DNA from: JBFMCT01 sp046565765
GTDB taxonomy: Bacteria > Actinomycetota > Acidimicrobiia > Acidimicrobiales > AC-14
Assembly: GCA_046565765.1 (NCBI GenBank)
Contig: JBKHXX010000094.1
Span: 186,001-250,000 of the forward strand
Direction: 5' to 3'
Length of the DNA: 64,000 bases
Below are positions 9,103 to 17,667 of this stretch, piece by piece; within the stretch, counting starts at the first letter, position 1; the number at the start of each line of letters is the position of its first letter. The position numbers and the translations under genes were made by a program. Below the pieces are notes generated by a model. The model worked only from the letters and a program-made list of their open reading frames with translations. It did not search any database and had not been told where the DNA came from.

Positions 9103-9160
9103 GGGCCACGGCGGTCGGCGGGAAGGGATGGAGCGGGCGCCCTCTATCGTTGACCCAGTC

Positions 9161-10024
9161 ATGCCCGAACCGTTGTGCCTGCTGACCGTCCACGCCCATC
9201 CCGACGACGAGGCGTCCAAGGGAGCGGCCACGGTCGCGCGCTACGCGGCCGAAGGCGTGCGCACCGTGCTGGTGTGCTGCACGGGCGGCGAGGCGGGCGA
9301 CATCCTCAACCCGGCCATGGACCGTCCCGAGGTTCGCGAGCGGCTGCACGAGATCCGCATGGAGGAGCTCAGGAAGTCCACCGAGGCCATCGGCTTCGAC
9401 GTGGTGGAACTGCTCGGCTACCGCGACTCGGGCATGCCCGGCAGCGAGTGCAACGAGGACCCCGCCTGCTTCGCCAAGGCCGACCTCGACGAGGCGGTGG
9501 GCAAGCTGGTGGCGATCATCCGCCGGGAGCGTCCCCAGGTGGTCATCACCTACGCCGACGACCAGCAGGGCTACCCCCACCCCGACCACCTGCGGGTGCA
9601 CGACATCACCCTCCCCGCCTTCGACGCGGCCGCCGATCCCGACGCCTACCCGGGCACGGGCGACCCCTGGCAGCCGCTGAAGCTCTACTACTCGGGCTGG
9701 TCTCGGGCCCGCATGCAGGCGACCCACGAGAAGTTCCTCGAGCTGGGGCTGGAGTCGCCCTACACCCAGGAGTGGATGGACCGGCCCAACATGGACCACC
9801 GCATCACCACCAAGGTGGACGTGACCAGCGCCTACGACGTCCGCCGCCAGGCCCTGCTGGCCCACGCCACTCAGATCGACCCCACGTCGAAGTTCTGGTT
9901 CGGCCTGCCGCCGGAGGTGGTGGCCTACCCTTACGACGACTTCGTGCTGGCCCGCAGCCTGGTGGACACCGACCTTCCCGAGGACGACCTCTTTGCGGGC
10001 GTGAGGGACCGCGTCCGTCGCTGA
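9161..10024 (+). CDS. mca: Mycothiol S-conjugate amidase
   Basis: 287 residues of the LmbE/PIG-L fold. Metal-binding AHPDDE lies at residues 12-17 and the second motif GYPHPDH near the middle. The length and conserved insert RPNMDHRIT.KVDV and TQIDPTSKFWFGLP match Mca rather than MshB. Mca hydrolyses mycothiol conjugates to cysteinyl conjugates (mercapturic-type detoxification) and GlcN-Ins, with Zn2+. ATG at 9161, 10 nt after a TATCGT hexamer; the upstream in-frame ATG at 9128 would add a non-conserved leader. This gene marks the host as a mycothiol-producing actinobacterium. Confidence 0.93.
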   Translation: MPEPLCLLTVHAHPDDEASKGAATVARYAAEGVRTVLVCCTGGEAGDILNPAMDRPEVRERLHEIRMEELRKSTEAIGFDVVELLGYRDSGMPGSECNEDPACFAKADLDEAVGKLVAIIRRERPQVVITYADDQQGYPHPDHLRVHDITLPAFDAAADPDAYPGTGDPWQPLKLYYSGWSRARMQATHEKFLELGLESPYTQEWMDRPNMDHRITTKVDVTSAYDVRRQALLAHATQIDPTSKFWFGLPPEVVAYPYDDFVLARSLVDTDLPEDDLFAGVRDRVRR

Positions 10025-10059
10025 CTACGATCCGGCCGCCCGCATCGTGGAGGTGGACG

Positions 10060-10446
10060 TTGCCCAAGTACCTCAGCCAGGAGTGGCTGGACACCCAGCG
10101 TGAGATCGCCCAGGAGTTCCCCGAGCGCCCCGGCGCGACGGCCCACCTCCAGTACATCGTCACCGGTGGGCCCGAGGGGGAGATCCGCTACTACTGGGTG
10201 GTCGAGAACGGCAAGGTCCTCGAGGACAAGCTGGGCGAGGACGCCGACGCCGAAGTGACGATGACGATCACCTACGACGACTCCGTGAAGATGCAGAAGG
10301 GCGAGCTGGACGAGACGGCCGCCTTCATGCAGGGCCGGCTCAAGGTCCAGGGCAACATGGGCAAGCTCATGAGCCTGATGCCGCTCACCCAGAGCCCGGA
10401 GTACAAGGCGATCAAGGCCAAGATCACCGAGGTCACCGAGTTCTGA
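10060..10446 (+). CDS. SCP2 sterol-binding-fold protein
   Basis: 128 residues with the SCP2 lipid-carrier fold. The pattern YYWVVENGKVLEDKLGEDADAE, MTITYDDSVKMQKGELD and the helix AAFMQGRLKVQGNMGKLM is that of the family. It probably binds acyl chains or other hydrophobic ligands in the cytoplasm. The TTG start at 10060 lies just behind the purine-rich GTGGAGGTGG site. It is 35 bases behind mca and likely co-transcribed. Confidence 0.85.
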   Translation: MPKYLSQEWLDTQREIAQEFPERPGATAHLQYIVTGGPEGEIRYYWVVENGKVLEDKLGEDADAEVTMTITYDDSVKMQKGELDETAAFMQGRLKVQGNMGKLMSLMPLTQSPEYKAIKAKITEVTEF

Positions 10447-10459
10447 CCAGGGCTCCTTC

Positions 10460-12412
10460 CTAGCCGAGGGCGGCCAGCACCGCCCCGGTGAAGAGGCGGA
10501 TCCCGCTCGGCGTGAGGTGGAGGCCGTCGTCGTAGAAGGCGTCGGGGTGGGCGCCGGCCAGGGCGTGCCAGTCGAGGAGGACGGCGTTGGGCGCCTTGGG
10601 CACGGCGTCGCGGATCACGTCGTTGTTGGCGTTCTGCCAGGCCCGCTCCACCTTGACGTTCACCACCAGCACCTTGGGCACGGGCCGCAGGATCTGCAGG
10701 AGCTGGTCGAACTGGGCGGGGTTGATGGGCCCGTTGTTGCCGGTCTGGATGACGACCGCGTCGCCCAGGCGGCCCTCGTCGCGGTAGGTGCGCACGAGAG
10801 CGAGGACGTCCGCGAACTGCCGGCCCACGTCGGCATCGACGACCACGCCCTCGATCTGGTGCTCGAGGAGGGGCTTGGCCCCAAGCAGGACCGAGTCCCC
10901 GATGGCCGTCACCCGGGCCGTGAGTGTGGGCAGCGCGGCCGGGACCGTCATGGCCGTGGTCGGCACGACCGTGGTGGACGGTTGGGTGGTCGTGGCCTCG
11001 GCCGCGGCGGTGGTGGGCGGGGCCACGGTCGTGGTCGTGTCGGGCACGGCGGTCGCCAGCTGCGCCGCCAGTGAGGAGTTCAGGCCCCCCACGTCGGTGG
11101 CCGCCACCTCGGTGATGGCGTCGCGGTTGCGCCCGTCCATGGCCACGCCGACGCCGATCCCGGTGAGGACGACGCACAGCCCGAGCCCCCACGCCGCCGC
11201 CTGGCGGGGCAGGGGGGTGCGGGTGCGGCGGGCCCGCTGCACGTCCGCCCAGACCCGTCCGATGGCGCCCCGGCGGGCGGGCAGCTCGACGAAGCGGTAG
11301 GACAGGGCGGCCAGCGTCACCGTCAGGGCGGCCCGAAGGGCGAGCAGCGGCGCGCCGTGCAGGGGCACGTCCAGGTGGGGACGGGTGACCATCAGGACGG
11401 GCCAGAACCACAGGTAGATCCCGTACGACCGCTGGCCCACCCATACCAGGGGCCGGGCGGCGAGGAGCCGGCCCAGTGCCAGCGGGGGGCCGGGGCGGGC
11501 GCCGGCGGCCACGACCGCGGCCGCCGCCAGGGCCACGGCGGTGAAGCCGCCGCGGTAGAGCAAGGGGTCGAACTCGTTGACGTTGGCGGTGGCCCAGCCC
11601 AGGCCGGCCAGCCCGGCGACCCCGGCGACCTCGAGGATGCCCCGGCCCGGGCCGCTGAGGTGGTCGACCAGCTGCCAGCGGGCGGTGCCTGCGGCCAATG
11701 CCGCGCCGAGCAGGAGGGCCAGCGCCCGGGTGTCGGTGCCGTAGTACACCCGCGACGGGTCGGCGTAGGGCTGGAAGAGGACGGCCATGAGCAGGCCGGA
11801 CACGGCCGCCGCCGCCAGCAGGGGCTTGACCAGGCGGCGGTGGGGACGGTGGCGGACGGCCAGGGCCAGCACCGGCGGCCAGATCAGGTAGAACTGCTCC
11901 TCGACGGCCAGGCTCCACAGGTGCTGCAGCAGCGGCGGCCGCCCGGCCGCCTCGAAGTAGGACTGCTGGCCCACGATCAGCCACCAGTTGCTGACGTAGC
12001 CGAGGGCGGCGAGCAGATCGGCCCGGATGCGCGACGCCTGGTCGGGGGCGAGGACGGGCACGGCCACCGCCACCACCGCCAGCAGGACGAGGACGGCGGG
12101 GAGGAGGCGGCGGGCCCGGCGTAGCCAGAACCGGCGGAGGTCGATGCGGCCGTCGCGGCGGCGCTCGGAGAGGAGGAGGGCGGTGATCAGGTAGCCGCTG
12201 AGGACGAAGAACACGTCCACGCCGAGGAACCCGGCCCGGGCCCAGCCGACCTCGGCGTGGTAGGCGAACACCGCGATGACGGCCAGGGCCCGCACGCCGT
12301 CGAGCGCCGGCCGGTAGGCCAGGCGCGGCGAACCGCTCACCTTCTCGACCCGGGGAGGCGCCGCCAGCACGACGGGAGATCGTACGGGCTGCACGGTGCT
12401 ATCCGAGAGCAT
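10460..12412 (-). CDS. OafA/YrhL-type membrane acyltransferase fused to SGNH domain
   Basis: 650 residues. The N-terminal acyltransferase-3 domain (about 30-390) has ten transmembrane helices and the conserved start RPALDGVRALAVIAV, the His in FAYHAE, and FFVLSGYLI. The C-terminal extracytoplasmic SGNH hydrolase-like domain (about 470-650) begins AIGDSVLLGA and ends with DGLHLTPSG, which provide the Ser and the Asp-His pair. Proteins of this build O-acetylate or succinylate cell-wall or exported glycans. A Thr/Ala-rich linker joins the domains. The first ATG is kept, but a start nearer the acyltransferase domain is possible because the first 27 residues look unconserved. Confidence 0.88.
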   Translation of the reverse strand: MLSDSTVQPVRSPVVLAAPPRVEKVSGSPRLAYRPALDGVRALAVIAVFAYHAEVGWARAGFLGVDVFFVLSGYLITALLLSERRRDGRIDLRRFWLRRARRLLPAVLVLLAVVAVAVPVLAPDQASRIRADLLAALGYVSNWWLIVGQQSYFEAAGRPPLLQHLWSLAVEEQFYLIWPPVLALAVRHRPHRRLVKPLLAAAAVSGLLMAVLFQPYADPSRVYYGTDTRALALLLGAALAAGTARWQLVDHLSGPGRGILEVAGVAGLAGLGWATANVNEFDPLLYRGGFTAVALAAAAVVAAGARPGPPLALGRLLAARPLVWVGQRSYGIYLWFWPVLMVTRPHLDVPLHGAPLLALRAALTVTLAALSYRFVELPARRGAIGRVWADVQRARRTRTPLPRQAAAWGLGLCVVLTGIGVGVAMDGRNRDAITEVAATDVGGLNSSLAAQLATAVPDTTTTVAPPTTAAAEATTTQPSTTVVPTTAMTVPAALPTLTARVTAIGDSVLLGAKPLLEHQIEGVVVDADVGRQFADVLALVRTYRDEGRLGDAVVIQTGNNGPINPAQFDQLLQILRPVPKVLVVNVKVERAWQNANNDVIRDAVPKAPNAVLLDWHALAGAHPDAFYDDGLHLTPSGIRLFTGAVLAALG

Positions 12413-12433
12413 CGGCGGCGGCAGGCCGCCCGG

Positions 12434-13081
12434 TCAGCCGATGCTGTCGGTGATGGGGCGGGCCCCGTCGCTGCGGCCGAACGGCTCGCTGCTCGGGTTG
12501 TGGCCCAGCAGGAAGCTGAGGGTGCCGATGTGCTCGTGCTCCACGGGATGGATCGACCCCGCGATCTTGATGGCGGCGTTGTTCTCCAGCGCCCCGATGG
12601 CGTGGAGGTACGTCGTGGCGGTGATTCCCTCGACGTCCTCGGCCAGTTGCAGGAGGGCCCAGTAGTCCCGGGCCCGCACGAGGCCGGGTTCGGTGGTCGA
12701 CGCCTTGACCGTGAGGTTCACCCCCGTCACCCCCGGCTTGCCTGCTCCCGTCAGCACGCTGTTCCAGGCCAGGGCGTGCTCGCGGTGGTGGCGCTGGGCC
12801 GTCTCGAAGAAGCCCAGGGCGGCAGGGGGGTGGGGCCCGAACCGCTCCTGGCGGTCGAGGCACTGGTCGTACACGGCCACCATCAGGTTCTCGAGCGACG
12901 CCATCAGGGCGGCGACGGAGAGGTCGCCCTCCAGCCGGTCGGCCCGGGTGACGGCGGGCTGGCTGTCGGGCGGGCGGGGGCTGTCTTCGGAGCAGGCGCC
13001 GAGCAGGCCCGCGCTTCCCAGGGCGCCGGCGGCGAGGAGGAAGCGGCGGCGGTCGAGGCCGGCGTCGAGCGGGCCGGTCAC
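12434..13081 (-). CDS. Tat-exported ferritin-like lipoprotein (DUF4439-type)
   Basis: 215 residues. The signal has a twin-arginine motif (RRRFLLAAG) and a lipobox ending GLLGAC, so it is folded before export and lipid-anchored. The mature part is a four-helix ferritin-like bundle with Glu/His pairs HREHALAW and VEHEHIGTL, typical of a di-metal site. Probably an envelope metal-binding or redox protein. The GTG start overlaps the stop of the upstream ferritin-like gene (GTGA), so the two are coupled and may work as a pair. Confidence 0.78.
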   Translation of the reverse strand: MTGPLDAGLDRRRFLLAAGALGSAGLLGACSEDSPRPPDSQPAVTRADRLEGDLSVAALMASLENLMVAVYDQCLDRQERFGPHPPAALGFFETAQRHHREHALAWNSVLTGAGKPGVTGVNLTVKASTTEPGLVRARDYWALLQLAEDVEGITATTYLHAIGALENNAAIKIAGSIHPVEHEHIGTLSFLLGHNPSSEPFGRSDGARPITDSIG

Positions 13082-13719
13082 GCCACCGCTCCGTCCGACG
13101 CGGGACGGGCCTTGTCGTGCTTGGCGAACGCTTCGGGAAACCCGACCGTGCCCGCCTCACGGGGCAGGCGAAGGGCGGTGCCGGTGTCGAAGGACACCAT
13201 CTCGGGGGTGCGGGCCGCCAGCAGGTGCCGCAGCGGCCGGAGCATGCCCACGTGCTGGCACTCCACGCCCATCACGCTGGCGGCCATGCGGCGGGCGTTG
13301 ACGTCGGCCAGCAGCCCGAGGTCGAACTGGTAGGTCTGGGCCGAAGTCTGCTCCAGCTCCAGGGCCAGCTCCACCGCCGAAGCCAGGTCGCCCAGGGTGG
13401 ACCGGGCCCGGGTCACGGCCCCGGACAGGAAGGCGTTGGCCCCGGTCTGGGCCCGCCCGCCCAGGGCCTGGGCCAGCTCGTTGCAGGCGGCGGCGTGCTG
13501 GGTGTGCTGGTCGCGGGCGGTGGTCAGCAGGTTCTTCACCACCCCGTTGGCGGTCGGGGCGGTGAACGACGGCAGGCCCAGGATGGTGTCGTAGGCGCTG
13601 ACCAGCACGTTCTCGACGGAGGCGGCGGTCTGCAACATCTGGACGTCGAGGGCCTGGTCGGCTGCGCCCCGCAGCCCACCGGCCAGCGTGGCCAGGAACC
13701 CCCTCCGGTCGACGATCAC
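13078..13719 (-). CDS. Ferritin-like protein, Tat-type N-terminus
   Basis: 213 residues with a short twin-arginine-like start (DRRGFLATLAGGL) that has little hydrophobic core and no lipobox, so export is uncertain. The body is a ferritin-like bundle with helices SVENVLVSAYDTIL, RDQHTQHAAACNELAQAL and ECQHVGMLRPL, which carry the Glu/His ligands. The GTG start is preceded by TAGCCT with 6 nt between, a clean leaderless arrangement. First gene of a two-gene operon with the DUF4439-type lipoprotein. Confidence 0.75.
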   Translation of the reverse strand: MIVDRRGFLATLAGGLRGAADQALDVQMLQTAASVENVLVSAYDTILGLPSFTAPTANGVVKNLLTTARDQHTQHAAACNELAQALGGRAQTGANAFLSGAVTRARSTLGDLASAVELALELEQTSAQTYQFDLGLLADVNARRMAASVMGVECQHVGMLRPLRHLLAARTPEMVSFDTGTALRLPREAGTVGFPEAFAKHDKARPASDGAVA

Positions 13720-13791
13720 CCCCGCAGGCTACGCGCGGCGCAGCCCGTCCCAGGGCTCGGGACGGGCTGCGCCGGGGGGGAGATCGACGGC

Positions 13792-15048
13792 CTAGAACTT
13801 CTCGGGGAACTTCTTGACGGTGGCGTCGGCCAGCACGGTGGCGGTCTCGGACATGTGACCCACGGCGCCCCGCAGGGCGGTGGCCGTCTTGGTGGCGTCT
13901 CCCGCCTTCTGGGCGTCGATGACGGCCTTCAGGGTGGAGGCGTGCATCTTGATGGCGTCCTCGACGGCGGCCGCCGGCAGGTTGCTGTTGACCGAGTTCA
14001 TCGTCGTGCCGAACGTCTTGGCGTAGGCGGTCAGGTCGGCGAGGGCCTTGTCGGCTGCCGCCCGGTTGTTGGTGGCCACGGCCTGGGTGTAGGCGACGAA
14101 GCCGGGGATGTGCCCCTCGCTGCGCCACAGCCCGTTGAAGGCGTTGCCGACCTCCATGCCGTAGATGGAGCCCACCGCCGCCACCAGGTCGGAGGTGTTG
14201 CTGTTGGACGGGCCGTTGAGGGCGTTGGCCGCCGCCTCGAACTGGGCCTGGCGACCGCCCAGGGCGGCGCCGGTGGCGCTCGAGGCGAGCAAGACGTGCT
14301 CACGGAGCAGCGACGTGAGGCCGGCCCGCAGGGCGGCGCCCTGGGAGTCGGCGGCGCCGTCGAACTTCTCGGGGAACTTGGCGACGGTGGCGCCGGCCAG
14401 GGTGGCCGCGAACTCGCCCATGTGGGCGTACGCCTCACGCAGCGAGGAGTACACCTTGGGCTGGTCACCCGCCTTCTGGGCGTCGACGACGTTCTTCAGG
14501 GTGGTGATGTGCATCTTCACGCCCTCCTCGACGGGGCCGGCGGGGAGGTTGCTGTTCACCGAGTTGAGGGTCGTGCCGACGGTCTTGGCGTAGGCCATGA
14601 GGTCGGCGACCGCCTTGTTGGCGGCGGCGGTGTTGTTGGTGGCGACGGCCTGGGTGTAGGCGACGAAGCCGGGGATGTGGCCCTCACTCCGCCACAGGCC
14701 GTCGAAGGCCTTGCCCACGTCGGCGCCGTAGGCGGACGTGATGGCGGCGGTGAGGTCGGCGGTGTTGCTGTCGGTGGGCCCGTTCAGGGCGGTGGCGTAG
14801 GCCTCGAAGCCGGCGTTGTCACCGCGCAGGGCGGCGCCGGTGGCGAGGGCGGCCAGGTAGACGTGCTCGGTGAGCAGGCCGGTCAGGCCCGCCCGCAGGG
14901 TGGCGGCGCCGGTGGTGGCCGAGGCCGAGGCGGATGCCGGCGCGGTGGTCGCGTCGGAGCTGCTCTCCTCGCTGTCGCTGCCGCAGGCCGTGCCCACGAC
15001 CGCCAATGCGACGGCCGCGCTGGCGAAACGCATGGACAATTTCTTCAA
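13792..15048 (-). CDS. Lipoprotein with tandem ferritin-like repeats
   Basis: 418 residues. Lipoprotein signal with lipobox VVGTAC (Cys22), then a Ser/Thr/Ala linker and two repeats of about 180 residues (about 50-230 and 238-418). The repeats share long identical blocks such as LWRSEGHIPGFVAYTQ and DAQKAGD, and each ends KFPEKF. Each repeat has EHV, GHIPGF, KMH and HM motifs that could ligate metal in a helical bundle. The DNA repeats are also close, so duplication or conversion is recent. The TTG start is set by AGGAGG 5-6 nt upstream; the ATG five codons later lacks a ribosome site. The gene has its own promoter region shared with no neighbour and follows the cupredoxin on the same strand. 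Confidence 0.72.
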   Translation of the reverse strand: MKKLSMRFASAAVALAVVGTACGSDSEESSSDATTAPASASASATTGAATLRAGLTGLLTEHVYLAALATGAALRGDNAGFEAYATALNGPTDSNTADLTAAITSAYGADVGKAFDGLWRSEGHIPGFVAYTQAVATNNTAAANKAVADLMAYAKTVGTTLNSVNSNLPAGPVEEGVKMHITTLKNVVDAQKAGDQPKVYSSLREAYAHMGEFAATLAGATVAKFPEKFDGAADSQGAALRAGLTSLLREHVLLASSATGAALGGRQAQFEAAANALNGPSNSNTSDLVAAVGSIYGMEVGNAFNGLWRSEGHIPGFVAYTQAVATNNRAAADKALADLTAYAKTFGTTMNSVNSNLPAAAVEDAIKMHASTLKAVIDAQKAGDATKTATALRGAVGHMSETATVLADATVKKFPEKF

Positions 15049-15100
15049 TGGATCCTCCTGATATTGGGTTCTTGGTGCTCTTCGAGAACGGGGGGCGGGC

Positions 15101-15514
15101 CTAGGTGACGGTGACCTGGCCGCGCATCGTCGCCGGGTGCAATTTGCAGAAGTAGGTGTAGGTGCCGGGTGACCCGAAGGTGAAGGAGAACTCGCCGCCG
15201 GCGCCGAGCGTGCCCGACTCGAACCTGCCGTCGGGCTCGGCCGTGGCGCTGCCTCCCTGCTGGGCCACCGTGCCGGAAGTGACGGTGTGGTCGGTGCCGT
15301 CCTCGTTCCTCCACGTGACCGTCGTGCCGGCGGGAACCGTGATGTCGTCCGGCTGGAAGGCGATCAGCCGCAGGCTGACCGTGTTGGCGTTATTGCTCTT
15401 CGGAGCCTCGTCCGAAGACGACTCATTGGCGTCGCTCCCACATGCCGACAGTCCGATGGCGAGCACCAGCGCCGCCAGCATTCCCCTTCTTGTCCCACTC
15501 GTCCGTCCGCTCAC
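15101..15514 (-). CDS. Cupredoxin (plastocyanin-like) lipoprotein
   Basis: 137 residues. Signal with lipobox IGLSAC (Cys25), acidic/Asn linker, then a type 1 copper domain. All four ligands are visible: His76 (DHTV), Cys123, His126 and Met130 in FCKLHPATM. It should carry electrons or copper at the outer face of the membrane. Start chosen as GTG because it gives an ideal basic n-region; longer in-frame starts would put a hydrophilic stretch before the signal. It lies beside the tandem ferritin-like lipoprotein and faces a Met-rich membrane protein. Confidence 0.82.
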   Translation of the reverse strand: MSGRTSGTRRGMLAALVLAIGLSACGSDANESSSDEAPKSNNANTVSLRLIAFQPDDITVPAGTTVTWRNEDGTDHTVTSGTVAQQGGSATAEPDGRFESGTLGAGGEFSFTFGSPGTYTYFCKLHPATMRGQVTVT

Positions 15515-15596
15515 ATCGTCCACTTCGGCACCGGGGCGGTGAGCGGATGAGTGCAACTCCGACATCCGGTTGCAGTTCCGGCCTCGAACGGCGGGC

Positions 15597-16301
15597 GTGA
15601 GAACGATCGGGACGCGCATGGGCCTGGCGGCGGTGACGGCAGGTGCGGCCGTGTGGGTGGCGTGGCCGGCCGCCGCCCACGAGACGACGACCACGACGGT
15701 GGCCGGCATGGCGGGCATGACCGGCATGAGCGGCATGACCACCACGCCGCCCGGCGCGGCTGCCATGGTCGACGCCGCCGGCGGCGGCGCCGAGTCGGGC
15801 TTGTGGCCCGGCCTCGCTGTGGCCCTGGCGGTCAGCGCCCTGGCCACGGTCGTGCTGGTGCAGGTGCGCCGCCACCGATCGCTCGACGCACCGCCGGCCA
15901 GCCGGCTGGACGTGGTCGGGGCCGGGGCCCTGGTGTTCGCCGGGGTGGCGCACTGCGCCCTCTTGCCCTCGCACTGGGCCGAGGGCTGGCACCTGGGCGC
16001 CTTCTTCGCCGCCTCCGGGCTGCTGCTGGTGGGCCAGGGGGCGCTGGTCGGCCTCCGCCCGTCCGTTCTCGCCTACGGCTCGGTGCTGGCCTCCACGACC
16101 GTGCTGGTGGCGCTCTACTTCCTGGCCCGCGAGGTGGCCCTGCCCCTCGTCGACCACCGGGACCCGTACCTGCTGGGGGACGTCCCGGTGAAGGTGGCCG
16201 AGGTGGCCGCCGCCCTGGTGGCGGGGGTCGCGATGGTGCGGGCCCGGGGCCGCTCCCGGGCGCCCCTCGCCCCTCATCCGGCCGTGGCCTTGGCGCCGTA
16301 G
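15597..16301 (+). CDS. Multi-pass membrane protein with Met-rich (copper-type) loop
   Basis: About 234 residues with a signal-like first helix, a Thr/Met-rich extracytoplasmic stretch and five further hydrophobic segments. The stretch contains MxxMxxMxxM at residues 38-47 (MAGMTGMSGM) after HETTTTT, a pattern used for Cu(I) binding in Ctr1- and Cus-type proteins. His residues lie in the membrane part (VAHCALLPSHW, GWHLG). Family not recognised. Placed head-to-head with the cupredoxin, it is a candidate copper-handling partner (inference). Start uncertain: GTG 15597 gives a good signal, and TTG 15570 is the alternative. Its TAG stop is the first half of the sigma-factor -10. Confidence 0.65.
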   Translation: MRTIGTRMGLAAVTAGAAVWVAWPAAAHETTTTTVAGMAGMTGMSGMTTTPPGAAAMVDAAGGGAESGLWPGLAVALAVSALATVVLVQVRRHRSLDAPPASRLDVVGAGALVFAGVAHCALLPSHWAEGWHLGAFFAASGLLLVGQGALVGLRPSVLAYGSVLASTTVLVALYFLAREVALPLVDHRDPYLLGDVPVKVAEVAAALVAGVAMVRARGRSRAPLAPHPAVALAP

Positions 16302-16304
16302 ATT
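16299..16304 (+). promoter_or_regulatory. -10 element (TAGATT) of the sigma/anti-sigma operon
   Basis: TAGATT followed by exactly 6 nt and then the ATG of the ECF sigma gene, with no Shine-Dalgarno, predicts a leaderless transcript starting at the A of ATG. The TAG of the hexamer is also the stop codon of the preceding gene. Confidence 0.55.
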
Positions 16305-16310
16305 CGCGCG

Positions 16311-16892
16311 ATGGGGCCCCTGGGCGACTACAGCGATGCCGCACTGGTCCTGGCCATCGGGCGCTGGCGGGAGGACGCCCTGGCCGAGGCCTACCGGCGG
16401 CACGCAGGGGCGTCGTTCGCCCTGGCCCGGCGGCTGCTGAACGACCGGCAGCTGGCCGAGGAGGTCGTGCAGGAGGTCTTCCTCCGGCTGTGGCACCGGC
16501 CCGAGCGCTTCGACCCCGACCGGGGGTCGCTGCGGTCCTACCTCCTGGCCCAGACCCACGGCCGGGCCGTCGACCTGCTGCGCTCGGAGACGTCGCGGCG
16601 GCGGCGGGAGGAGCGCGACGCCCGGGAGACGGCCCAGAGCGCCCCTGACATCGAGCGCGAGGTCGTCGACATGACCGTCGCCGAGCGGATGAAGGACGTC
16701 GTGGCCGACCTGCCCGTCGATGAGCGGAAGGCCATCGAGCTGGCCTATTTCGGCGGGCACACCTACCGGCAGGTGGCGGTCCTGCTGAACGCACCGGAGG
16801 GGACGGTAAAGAGCAGAATTCGATCGGGGCTCAAGCGCATGCGTGCCAACCTGGTCGAAGCTGGGATGGGGACGACATGGGACGAGAACTGA
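16311..16892 (+). CDS. ECF-type RNA polymerase sigma factor
   Basis: 193 residues. Region 2 (ALARRLLNDRQLAEEVVQEVFLRLWHRPERFDPDRGSLRSYL) binds core and the -10 element. Region 4 (LPVDERKAIELAYFGGHTYRQVAVLLNAPEGTVKSRIRSGLKRMR) is a helix-turn-helix for the -35 element. The order and the RskA-type partner gene, which overlaps it by 16 nt, place it near the SigK group. It is expected to be held inactive at the membrane until an envelope signal triggers anti-sigma proteolysis. Neighbouring envelope metal genes are plausible targets, but none shows an obvious shared -35 motif. Confidence 0.92.
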   Translation: MGPLGDYSDAALVLAIGRWREDALAEAYRRHAGASFALARRLLNDRQLAEEVVQEVFLRLWHRPERFDPDRGSLRSYLLAQTHGRAVDLLRSETSRRRREERDARETAQSAPDIEREVVDMTVAERMKDVVADLPVDERKAIELAYFGGHTYRQVAVLLNAPEGTVKSRIRSGLKRMRANLVEAGMGTTWDEN

Positions 16893-17644
16893 CCCACGCC
16901 GAGCTGCAGGAGCTGCTCGGCGCCTACGCCCTCGACGCCGTGGACGACGCAGAGCGCCACGCCGTCGAGGACCACCTGGAGACGTGCCGGCAGTGCCGGG
17001 CCGAGGTGAGCGAGCACCGGGAGGTGGCCGCCTTCATGGGCGCGGGCTGGATGCCGGCGCCGGACGGCATCTGGGACCGCATCGCCGGGTCGCTCGAGGA
17101 GACGCCGCCGGCCATGCGCCCGGTCGTGTCCATCGACGAGGCCCGGGAGCGCCGGGAGCGCCGGCGCCGGTCGTTGTCCGGTCCCATGCGAGCCGTGGCC
17201 GCCGTGGGCGTCGCCGCCGCCATCGCCCTGGTGGGCGTGCTGGGGTACACCATCGTCGACACGAAGGAGCAGGTCGGCGAGGTGGCCGCGTCGCTCGAAG
17301 GCGACGTGGTGCGGACGGCCGAGGCCGCCGCCCGCCAGCCCGGCGCCCGCACCATCGAGCTCAAGTCGGTGAGCGGCGCGCTGACCGCCGAGGCCGTGCT
17401 GCTGCGGGACGGCACCGGCTACCTCGTCGACGCCAACCTGCCCCCGCTGCCCGAGGACCGGACCTACCAGCTGTGGGCCGTGGTCGGCCAGAACAAGATC
17501 TCCGTCGGCGTGCTGGGCCCCAAGGCCGGACCGGTGGCGTTCCACACGTCGGGCGACGTGGCCGCCCTGGCCATCACCGAGGAGGTGGCAGGCGGGGTGG
17601 TGGTCTCCCAGGCCACGCCCACGGTGGTCGGGGTGGTCGCGTAG
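16877..17644 (+). CDS. RskA-type transmembrane anti-sigma factor
   Basis: 255 residues. The N-terminal zinc-binding anti-sigma domain has H33-xxx-C37-xx-C40 (HLETCRQC). A single transmembrane helix follows at about 105-128 (AVAAVGVAAAIALVGVLGYTIV), then an extracytoplasmic RskA domain (LPPLPEDRTYQLWAV..GPKAGPV). It binds and silences the upstream sigma factor by translational overlap pairing. Release should need intramembrane proteolysis. Confidence 0.92.
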   Translation: MGRELTHAELQELLGAYALDAVDDAERHAVEDHLETCRQCRAEVSEHREVAAFMGAGWMPAPDGIWDRIAGSLEETPPAMRPVVSIDEARERRERRRRSLSGPMRAVAAVGVAAAIALVGVLGYTIVDTKEQVGEVAASLEGDVVRTAEAAARQPGARTIELKSVSGALTAEAVLLRDGTGYLVDANLPPLPEDRTYQLWAVVGQNKISVGVLGPKAGPVAFHTSGDVAALAITEEVAGGVVVSQATPTVVGVVA

Positions 17645-17667
17645 GGCGGTCGCTAGCGTCGGGAGGC

